Shown in pieces: positions 27,040 through 33,642 of a stretch of DNA of 44,358 nt. The stretch is from Saprospiraceae bacterium. Lineage in GTDB: Bacteria > Bacteroidota > Bacteroidia > Chitinophagales > Saprospiraceae. The stretch spans positions 1 to 44,358 of the forward strand of contig JAIBCG010000023.1 of NCBI GenBank assembly GCA_019694295.1, written 5' to 3'. The notes beneath the pieces were generated by a model. The model searched no databases and had not been told where the DNA came from. It saw only the letters and a list, made by a program, of their open reading frames with translations. The position numbers and the translations under genes were made by a program. The stretch's first letter is position 1; each line of letters starts with the position of its first letter.

Positions 27040-28572
27040 TTAAAAAGGATCTTCATTATCATCATTCATTCGGGAGTTGAAACGCATAGAGTCTGATTGT
27101 GCATTTGATTGGAAGTCATTATAATATCCAACATCTGCGAAGCCATTTCCTGTCCAGTCGGCAAATTTTGCAAATTCACTTTTGAACGCTAGCTTTACTG
27201 TTTCGAGCGCTCCGTTTCTGTGTTTTGCAATGATTATTTCTGCAAGCCCACGTGTGTCGTTACCTTCTTCGTCTTCAGTTATTTTGTAGTATTCGGGTCT
27301 ATAAATGAATGAAACAATATCAGCATCCTGTTCGATGGCACCCGATTCGCGCAAGTCTGAGAGCTGCGGTCTTTTGGATGTAGCACTTTTTTCGACAGAA
27401 CGGTTTAGCTGTGACAAAGCTATTACCGGAATGTTCAGTTCTTTTGCCATTCCTTTTAATGCCCTTGAAATACCGGATATTTCTTGTTCGCGGTTGCCGT
27501 TTTTGTTGTTATCAGTACCACCGGAGATGAGTTGAAGGTAGTCGATGATTACCATCTGTATATCGTGCTGCGATTTCAGACGTCGGCATTTGGCACGGAG
27601 CTCAAAGATATTGATGCCCGGCGTATCATCAATGAACAAAGGCACATCAGCCAGTCGTTCTATGGTGCGGTGTAAGAGGTTCCATTCCGAATCCTCGAGC
27701 CTTCCGGTACGCAACTTACTTCCTTCTATTTCGGCTTCACCCGATATCAGACGTTGTACCAGCTGCATATTTGACATTTCTAGAGAAAAGAATGCAACCG
27801 GTTTGTTAAAATCCATTGCAGCATTGCGTGCAAGTGCCATGGTAAAGGCCGTTTTTCCCATACCGGGTCTTGCTGCTATGATGATCAGGTCAGAAGATTG
27901 CCATCCGGCGGTCACCTTGTCGAGTTCTATAAACCCTGACGGTACACCTGTAGTTCCTGTTGCAGACTCCGGTATCGATTCGAGTTTTTTTAGCGTTTCG
28001 CTGGCTATTGAACCTACACGCTCCGAGCCACGGCTCATATTGTGTTGTGCTATTTCGAATAGGTTTTTCTCTGCCGAATCAAGCAAATCAAACACGTCAA
28101 TTGTTTCGTCATAGGCATTTTTAATTACATCATTCGATGTGCGGATGAGCTCCCGAAGTATATGTTTCTGTGCAATTATCCTGGAGTGGTATTCGATGTT
28201 CGCAGATGAAGTGATCTTATTGGTCAGTTCGACAAGATAAACCGGGCCACCGATTTTCTCCAGATTGCCTTCATTGCGGAGTTCTTCAGTAACTGTTAGC
28301 AAATCTATTGGCTGCAGTTTATCAAACAGTCTTAACATTGCCCTATAGATGTGCTGGTGAGCATTCAGATAGAAGCTTTGTTCTTTTAGAATGTCTAGTA
28401 CCACCGCGAATGCATCTTTGTCAATCATTGCTGCACCCAGGACTGCCTCTTCGAAAGGAACTGCCTGTGGTGTGAGCTTGCTGTACAATAATTCCGACAG
28501 GTCGGTATTCTTATTCGACTTTCTGGTCTTAGTAAAACCACCCGAAGGATTAAATGGTGAATCGTTACTCAT
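27040..28572 (-). CDS. dnaB: Replicative DNA helicase DnaB
   Basis: DnaB is the hexameric 5'-3' helicase that opens the replication fork. The 510-residue protein has the N-terminal domain (AVPFEEAVLGAAMIDKDAF). The RecA-like C-terminal domain carries the P-loop ARPGMGKTAFTMALA, Walker B VIIDYLQLI, and SRALKGMAKELNIPVIALSQLNRSVE. No intein is present. The last 40 residues are an acidic, asparagine-rich tail. It heads the minus-strand series and has a -7 box just upstream. Confidence 0.96.
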   Translation of the reverse strand: MSNDSPFNPSGGFTKTRKSNKNTDLSELLYSKLTPQAVPFEEAVLGAAMIDKDAFAVVLDILKEQSFYLNAHQHIYRAMLRLFDKLQPIDLLTVTEELRNEGNLEKIGGPVYLVELTNKITSSANIEYHSRIIAQKHILRELIRTSNDVIKNAYDETIDVFDLLDSAEKNLFEIAQHNMSRGSERVGSIASETLKKLESIPESATGTTGVPSGFIELDKVTAGWQSSDLIIIAARPGMGKTAFTMALARNAAMDFNKPVAFFSLEMSNMQLVQRLISGEAEIEGSKLRTGRLEDSEWNLLHRTIERLADVPLFIDDTPGINIFELRAKCRRLKSQHDIQMVIIDYLQLISGGTDNNKNGNREQEISGISRALKGMAKELNIPVIALSQLNRSVEKSATSKRPQLSDLRESGAIEQDADIVSFIYRPEYYKITEDEEGNDTRGLAEIIIAKHRNGALETVKLAFKSEFAKFADWTGNGFADVGYYNDFQSNAQSDSMRFNSRMNDDNEDPF

Positions 28573-28604
28573 TGGGTTTGATAAATTTGTTGTTAAAAAG
28601 TGTA

Positions 28605-28612
28605 CAAATATA
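28605..28612 (-). promoter_or_regulatory. dnaB promoter -7 box
   Basis: TATATTTG on the minus strand matches TAnnTTTG, 33 nt before the ATG at 28572. Confidence 0.45.
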
Positions 28613-28992
28613 CTTTAAAAAACTAGTCAATTAAAACTACATACCGGTAACACCAATGTTGATAATGCAATAAAAAATGTTAGTAACTCTAAAGACATGT
28701 TGATAACTCAATATTAGTATAACATCATTAACGCAGTTAAAGTATTAATAAAAATCGAAATATTTGTTTTTTTATGAAAATTATTTGGTAAGATATAATC
28801 TTGCGTTAGGGCTTTTCCGTTTTTTTAATACGCATAGTATGCACATTTATAAAAGTCATATTGAATAAAATTATATATAAAAGGATGAAAATTTGTTGAA
28901 TTAAGTTTAAATTTTTATTTTATAAATATAAATATTTTCTCATAATATAAATGTGAATAAATCTGATTCAGCAAGCAATAAAAAAATAATTG

Positions 28993-29000
28993 TAGCTTTG
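28993..29000 (+). promoter_or_regulatory. mnmE promoter -7 box
   Basis: TAGCTTTG matches TAnnTTTG, 20 nt before the ATG at 29021. Confidence 0.5.
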
Positions 29001-29020
29001 TACAAACCAAAATACAGATA

Positions 29021-30409
29021 ATGTTATATAGCTTCGACGATACGATTATAGCCATTTCTACCGCTCCGGGTGTAGGTGCCATTGCTGTCATACGGCTTAG
29101 CGGTTCTCGTGCCATCGAACTTGCTGACAAATACTTCAAAGGTAAAAACCTCCAGAAAGCTGCATCCCACACATTGCATTTTGGCCAACTGATGACCAAG
29201 ACAGATGAAATACTTGACGAAGTAGTTGTTGGATTATTTAAAGCACCGAACTCTTATACAAGAGAAGATGTGGTTGAAATTTCATGTCATGGTTCGCCAT
29301 ATATTCAGCAACAGATCATCGGATTGTTTCTTGCAGATGGTGTCAGGCTGGCAACTCCGGGTGAGTACACCATGCGTGCATTCCTCAACGGGAGGATGGA
29401 CTTATCGCAGGCAGAAGCTGTAGCCGACCTGATAGCAGCTGAGAGTGCCACCGGTCATCAGATAGCCATGAGGCAGATGCGTGGCGGATTTTCGGATGAG
29501 TTGTCCGGGCTACGTGAAGAATTGGTTAATTTTGCCAGCCTTATAGAGTTGGAGCTTGACTTTGGGGAGGAAGATGTAGAATTTGCCAATCGATCTCAGC
29601 TCGTCGAATTGCTCGAAAAAATCATTCACACAATAGACGGAATGATATACTCATTTGAGTTGGGCAACGCCATCAAAAACGGTGTCAATACGGTCATTGC
29701 CGGACGGCCGAATGCCGGTAAATCGACTTTGCTCAATGCTTTGCTCAATGAAGAAAGAGCTATTGTGTCTGAGATAGCAGGTACCACCCGCGACACCATC
29801 GAAGAGGTGCTCATCCTTGAAGGCATACGGTTTAGGCTGATAGATACTGCCGGCATACGCGAAGCCCAGGATCAGATAGAAGCCATAGGTGTCAGAAAGA
29901 CATTTGAACAGGCAAGTAAAGCCTCAATCCTAATATACGTATTTGACGTAACAGAATGCAGCCCTGAGCAAGTACATGAAGACCTTGAAAAACTGAACCA
30001 TCCGAACGAAAAGACTCTTGTAATAGCGAATAAGATGGATCTGAATCCATACGCTAAGCCAGAAAATTATGCAATTGGGTCGGTCTCAGTTGATAACATC
30101 ATAACAGCATCTGCCATCCACAAGATGAATATTCCTTATCTGATGAGCCGTATCACTTCCTTGGTTAAGTCAGGAGAAGTAACAGCGGGTTCGACGATCA
30201 TTAGCAACAGCCGTCATTTGGAGTCACTGACTGCGGCACGTGAGAGTCTGCACAAGGCCAAAGAGAACATACAAGCAGGTGTAACAGGTGATTTCATAGC
30301 AATGGATATCAGAAATGCCCTTTATCATATTGGCAGCATTACAGGAAAGATAGATGTTGACCAAGATATACTAGGCACCATTTTTGGCCGGTTTTGTATC
30401 GGAAAGTAG
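29021..30409 (+). CDS. mnmE: tRNA modification GTPase MnmE
   Basis: MnmE, with MnmG, modifies the wobble uridine of several tRNAs (cmnm5U). The 462-residue protein has the N-terminal formyl-THF-binding domain (TAPGVGAIAVIRLSG). An internal G domain follows with GRPNAGKSTLLNALL, the GTTRDT switch, DTAGIRE and NKMD. The C-terminus RFCIGK carries the conserved cysteine. The frame is intact to the last codon although an integrated island starts exactly there; the final 18 bases resemble an integration core site. Confidence 0.97.
   Translation: MLYSFDDTIIAISTAPGVGAIAVIRLSGSRAIELADKYFKGKNLQKAASHTLHFGQLMTKTDEILDEVVVGLFKAPNSYTREDVVEISCHGSPYIQQQIIGLFLADGVRLATPGEYTMRAFLNGRMDLSQAEAVADLIAAESATGHQIAMRQMRGGFSDELSGLREELVNFASLIELELDFGEEDVEFANRSQLVELLEKIIHTIDGMIYSFELGNAIKNGVNTVIAGRPNAGKSTLLNALLNEERAIVSEIAGTTRDTIEEVLILEGIRFRLIDTAGIREAQDQIEAIGVRKTFEQASKASILIYVFDVTECSPEQVHEDLEKLNHPNEKTLVIANKMDLNPYAKPENYAIGSVSVDNIITASAIHKMNIPYLMSRITSLVKSGEVTAGSTIISNSRHLESLTAARESLHKAKENIQAGVTGDFIAMDIRNALYHIGSITGKIDVDQDILGTIFGRFCIGK
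30392..30409 (+). other. Candidate attL core at the end of mnmE
   Basis: TTTTGTATCGGAAAGTAG encodes the conserved FCIGK-stop end of MnmE. From memory, Salmonella genomic island 1 integrates at the equivalent trmE/mnmE 3' end (TTCTGTATTGGGAAGTAA), matching at 14 of 18 positions. The integrase gene lies about 630 bases downstream. Confidence 0.5.
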
Positions 30410-30474
30410 TTATCCTTCTCTTATTTGCTAACTACCTACTATTGTTAGGTTTATAGGTTTACTTTCTTCTCTTT

Positions 30475-30547
30475 TTTGTTGCCCAATTGCACTTTGTTGC
30501 TTATATTTGTTGCCCAGTTGTTGCTCAAACAACAAATTTGTTGCCCA
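30475..30547 (+). repeat. Three TTTGTTGCCCA repeats, 31-bp period
   Basis: TTTGTTGCCCA occurs at 30475-30485, 30506-30516 and 30537-30547, exactly 31 bp apart (about three helical turns). A shorter TTTGTTGC lies at 30493-30500, and a fourth full copy inside the next gene at 30679-30689. An inverted TTGTTG-CTCAAA-CAACAA is embedded. The array overlaps the promoter of the first island gene, so repressor binding is the simplest reading. Confidence 0.75.
30479..30509 (+). promoter_or_regulatory. Island leftmost promoter
   Basis: TTG (30479-30481), a 20-base spacer and TATATTTG (30502-30509) make a full Bacteroidota promoter. The -33 element falls in the first TTTGTTGCCCA copy and the -7 box overlaps the second. 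It would drive the zinc-finger/HTH protein and the integrase. Confidence 0.6.
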
Positions 30548-30563
30548 AAGGCACAAATTGAAA

Positions 30564-30627
30564 GGCACTGGTGAAATGATGCACCAATCAGCACCAACGA
30601 GCAACATCAGGCACTAATAAGCACCAA
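30564..30627 (+). repeat. GGCACT / GCACCAA short repeats before the first island gene
   Basis: GGCACT occurs at 30564-30569 and 30610-30615, and GCACCAA at 30581-30587, 30591-30597 and 30621-30627, directly before the ATG at 30628. They could be arm-type integrase sites or a second operator set. Confidence 0.5.
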
Positions 30628-31029
30628 ATGAGTAGTAATATTAAAATTCCAAAATTCTGTCAATATTGTGGTCAGGCATTTGTTGCCCAAAAAACTACAA
30701 CTCGCTTTTGTAGTCACAAATGTGCAAGTAGAGCATACAAACAAAGAAAGCGAGAAGAGAAAGTAGGTTCTACTCTAAAAGAGCAAATCAAATCCGTTAC
30801 TTCTGCAAATTCCGAAAACCTGCAAAGTCTGCAAAGCCTGCCAATTAAAACAGGCAATTTTATCAATCTTAGAGATAAGGAGTTTTTAAGCGTTCAAGAA
30901 GCTGCCATTTTATTAGGTGCAAGCAGATGGACAATTCAACGAATGATTCAAAGAGATGAATTAAAAGCAGGTAAGTTGGGCAGAAGAACCATTATACCAC
31001 GTTCCGAAATTGATAATCTTTTTAACTGA
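30628..31029 (+). CDS. Zinc-finger plus excisionase-like HTH protein
   Basis: This 133-residue protein likely binds DNA at the element's end, as regulator or excision factor. An N-terminal zinc-binding knuckle has Cys11, Cys14, Cys28 and Cys32 (CQYCG...FCSHKC), followed by a basic stretch. From about residue 85 a MerR/excisionase-type HTH (FLSVQEAAILLGASRWTIQRMIQ, GRRTIIPRSEIDNLF) ends the protein. It directly precedes the integrase, 6 nt away. The coding sequence itself contains a fourth TTTGTTGCCCA repeat. Confidence 0.75.
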   Translation: MSSNIKIPKFCQYCGQAFVAQKTTTRFCSHKCASRAYKQRKREEKVGSTLKEQIKSVTSANSENLQSLQSLPIKTGNFINLRDKEFLSVQEAAILLGASRWTIQRMIQRDELKAGKLGRRTIIPRSEIDNLFN

Positions 31030-31035
31030 TGAGCA

Positions 31036-32142
31036 ATGAAAATAACATTAAGACAACGCAAAAAGGGGAATAAAATAACCCTCTACCTTGACTACTACGA
31101 CCAAGGCAAGCGAGAGTATGAGCATTTAGGTTTATACCTCACACCCGAACCCGAAAAAGGAAGTTTAACCAAAGCCCAAAAGGACGAGAACAAAAAAATC
31201 CTTGAATTAGCTGAAAGCATCCGAAGTAAAAGACATTTAGAAGTTCAAAACAGTATTTACGGTTTCCGAGATAAAGAGAAATTGAAAGGCAGTATCTATG
31301 AGTTTTTTGATGCCCTTACAGAAAAGAAAAAAGCCAGTTTAGGTAATTATGGCAATTGGAATGCAGTCCGCATTCTGATAAAAGCCTACAACCCTAAAGA
31401 TGTAACCTTTGAGCGATTAGATAAAGAATGGGTTGAAGGTTTTAAAGATTACCTGGACTATGAAGCCAAAACCAAAACAGGTGACGGAATTTCACTCAAT
31501 ACAAAATACAGCTATTTCAACAAATTGAGAGCTGCACTTAAACAGGCATTAAAGGAAGGCTTAATCAAATTCAATCCTGCTGAGCAAGTAGAACCCTTTC
31601 CGCAGGATGATGTAGAACGTGAATTTTTAACCCTTGAAGAATTACAGAAATTAGCCAACACCCATTGCCGAAATGAAACGCTAAAGCGTATGTTCATTTT
31701 TTCTTGTCTAACTGGTTTAAGATGGTCAGATATTGAGAAACTAAAATGGTCAGAAATTCAGCACTCTGATAATTTAGGCTACTTCATTCGTTTTCGTCAA
31801 CAAAAAACCAACGGAGCAGAAACTTTACCCATTGCCGAAGAAGCAAGAGAATTGTTAGGCGAACAAAAAGACCCAAAAGAAAAGGTATTTACAGGGCTTA
31901 AATATGGCAACTGGAACAAAACCTATTTAAAGGATTGGTTAATTGATGCAGGCATCAATAAGCACATCACGTTTCACTGTGCTCGTCATACTTACGCTAC
32001 GCTTCAGTTGACTTTAGGCACAGACATTTACACCGTTTCAAAATTATTAGGGCATAAAAACCTCTCTACTACCGAGATATACGCAAAGGTTATCAACGAG
32101 AAAAAGGTAGAAGCTGCCAACAAAATCAAAATCAAATTATAA
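31036..32142 (+). CDS. Tyrosine recombinase (site-specific integrase)
   Basis: This 368-residue integrase catalyses strand exchange at attachment sites. An N-terminal arm-binding domain (about 1-85) and a SAM-like core-binding domain (about 85-190) lead to the catalytic domain. There Arg229 (TGLRWSDI), Lys257 (QQKTNG), His314-x-x-Arg317 (FHCARHTYA), His340 (LLGHKNLS) and Tyr349 (TEIYAKV) complete the set. All catalytic residues are present, so it should be active. It lies about 630 bases from the mnmE end, its likely target. Confidence 0.95.
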   Translation: MKITLRQRKKGNKITLYLDYYDQGKREYEHLGLYLTPEPEKGSLTKAQKDENKKILELAESIRSKRHLEVQNSIYGFRDKEKLKGSIYEFFDALTEKKKASLGNYGNWNAVRILIKAYNPKDVTFERLDKEWVEGFKDYLDYEAKTKTGDGISLNTKYSYFNKLRAALKQALKEGLIKFNPAEQVEPFPQDDVEREFLTLEELQKLANTHCRNETLKRMFIFSCLTGLRWSDIEKLKWSEIQHSDNLGYFIRFRQQKTNGAETLPIAEEARELLGEQKDPKEKVFTGLKYGNWNKTYLKDWLIDAGINKHITFHCARHTYATLQLTLGTDIYTVSKLLGHKNLSTTEIYAKVINEKKVEAANKIKIKL

Positions 32143-32144
32143 GG

Positions 32145-32903
32145 ATGGAAGCACCGCAAATATTTTTAGTAGAAGAACTGGAATTGAGAATTTCAATTGA
32201 AGCAGTTGAGTACAAACATAAGTTTGACAACCTTTGGGAAGAGTACAAATTCGACCCTGAATATTTCAACCGATTTATGGAAGGTCCTTTATTGAGTGAA
32301 TTTGTTCAAACCATTTACAAAAAAACTCAACACCTCAACAATCAAGAAATCAATAAATACCTTACGGTATCATTAAGCCAGTTTAAAACCCATAGCCCAA
32401 AGCTACGCTTTGAAGCTATGAAAGAACAGTATTGGAAAGATTATTGGTTTCCAAATGCAGAGCCAAATCATTATTCCTCAATGTCCGAATATGATCAAAA
32501 GTATTTCGGTCACGTTTTCAAATGGTATGAGAAGCATTTCCACCTCTTCCAAGAAGCTACAGAACAAGCCCTACAAGACTTCAAAAAAGGCTATTTAGGT
32601 TCTTTTGCTGACTTCTCTATTCAAGCCCAACAAGAGCCGAAAAACAAGCTAAAAACTAATCTTACAGTCAAAGAAATAGCCTATTTATTCAGAGCATTAT
32701 ATGATGAAGGTATCATTGATGCCAAACACAAAACCGATATTTTTAATTTCATTGCAGAGAGTTTTTCATCTAAGCAAAAAGAAGATGTTAGTGCCAACTC
32801 TATCAAGAACGCTTTTGATGTTCCAGACTTCAATGCAGTTGATTTTTGGCAAGGAAAATTCACTCATTTAATGCAGGAAGCAAAAAAAGATAAAGAAAAA
32901 TAA
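32145..32903 (+). CDS. RteC-like element protein (unknown role)
   Basis: This 252-residue protein begins 2 nt after the integrase stop, so it is probably in the same operon. The N-terminal half has no recognised motif but is rich in aromatic and charged residues. The C-terminal half (TVKEIAYLFRALYDEGIID, IFNFIAESFSS, FWQGKFTHLMQEAKKD) resembles the helical C-terminus of RteC-type regulators of Bacteroidota conjugative elements. A regulatory role in excision or transfer is inferred; no catalytic residues are visible. Confidence 0.55.
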   Translation: MEAPQIFLVEELELRISIEAVEYKHKFDNLWEEYKFDPEYFNRFMEGPLLSEFVQTIYKKTQHLNNQEINKYLTVSLSQFKTHSPKLRFEAMKEQYWKDYWFPNAEPNHYSSMSEYDQKYFGHVFKWYEKHFHLFQEATEQALQDFKKGYLGSFADFSIQAQQEPKNKLKTNLTVKEIAYLFRALYDEGIIDAKHKTDIFNFIAESFSSKQKEDVSANSIKNAFDVPDFNAVDFWQGKFTHLMQEAKKDKEK

Positions 32904-32941
32904 ACAACATAACCAACTGATAATAAACACAATAACATAGG

Positions 32942-32992
32942 GTTGCACAATCCTATGCAACTACCCCAGCACTCATAAAGTGCCTTGTTTTG
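32942..32992 (+). terminator. Hairpins in the gap after the RteC-like gene
   Basis: GTTGCA/TGCAAC (32942-32947, 32956-32961) and GCACT-CATAA-AGTGC (32969-32983) followed by CTTGTTTTG form two small hairpins. The second could be a weak terminator ending the integrase unit. Confidence 0.35.
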
Positions 32993-33016
32993 CTTCCATA
33001 ATCATAAAAATATTAA

Positions 33017-33319
33017 ATGATGGAAGTAAATCAAATTCTCGAAAAGCTAAGTCAATTAGAACTAAAAATTGACGAGCAAAACCTACTTCAAAAAGAAGTA
33101 CTCAATTTTAATGATGCCTGCAAGTATCTTGACATCAGTGCATCACATCTCTACAAGCTAACCTCTCAAAAGCAAATCCCACATTTTTGCCCACAGGGAA
33201 AAAAGCTCTATTTCAACCGCCAAGAAATAGACGAATGGTTAATGCGTAATAAGCAGGAAACTTCGGAAGACATCGAAACGGCAGCAGCTAATTATTTAAT
33301 CAGAAACAAACGTAAATAA
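33017..33319 (+). CDS. Excisionase-family HTH protein
   Basis: This 100-residue protein has a short N-terminal coiled stretch (ILEKLSQLELKIDEQN). A helix-turn-helix of the excisionase type follows (NDACKYLDISASHLYKLTSQKQIPHFCPQGKKLYFNRQEIDEWL). Such proteins bind DNA at element ends or promoters. It is followed 2 nt later by another HTH gene and then a primase-like gene, the usual order in Bacteroidota mobilisable elements. Confidence 0.8.
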   Translation: MMEVNQILEKLSQLELKIDEQNLLQKEVLNFNDACKYLDISASHLYKLTSQKQIPHFCPQGKKLYFNRQEIDEWLMRNKQETSEDIETAAANYLIRNKRK

Positions 33320-33321
33320 TT

Positions 33322-33642
33322 ATGGGCTTTTATAGATTTTCCGAAGAAGAGGTACAAGAAATCAAACAGCGTTTAGATGCCTTGACCATAGAAGTACGCA
33401 AGAAGCAAAGAACAGAACCCGACCAAGTTTGGTACGACAATCAGGAGTTCCTCCAGATTATGAACATAAGCAAGCGTACCGCAGCTTATTGGCGTACCGA
33501 AAAGGTAATTGCCTACTCTCAGGTAGGTAATAAAATCTACTACCGCCTTTCCGACATTATGGATCTACTCGAAAAGAGTACCATACCTGCAAAATTCACT
33601 AACCTAAATTTTTCTACTGATGACGACAATAACGACTTATAA
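33322..33642 (+). CDS. Second small HTH protein
   Basis: This 106-residue protein has an N-terminal helical segment (FSEEEVQEIKQRLDALTIEV) and an HTH (NQEFLQIMNISKRTAAYWRTEKVIAYSQVGNKIYYRLSDIMDLL). It resembles the DNA-binding partner often found before primase genes on Bacteroidota islands. Its last 23 nt overlap the next gene, suggesting translational coupling. Confidence 0.75.
   Translation: MGFYRFSEEEVQEIKQRLDALTIEVRKKQRTEPDQVWYDNQEFLQIMNISKRTAAYWRTEKVIAYSQVGNKIYYRLSDIMDLLEKSTIPAKFTNLNFSTDDDNNDL

Larger units (their letters stand above)
28573..29020. other. AT-rich dnaB/mnmE intergenic region
   Basis: About 450 bases between divergent genes with no supported ORF. It holds promoters for both genes and two TGTTGATAA 9-mers (28657-28665 and 28698-28706). 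Each is one base from the reverse of the DnaA-box consensus TTATCCACA, and their starts are 41 bases apart. The rest is low-complexity AT. Confidence 0.5.

Noticed and set aside
30475..30627. Repeat region as a CRISPR array
   Set aside because: Repeats are 11 bp or shorter, spacing is fixed and no cas gene is present.
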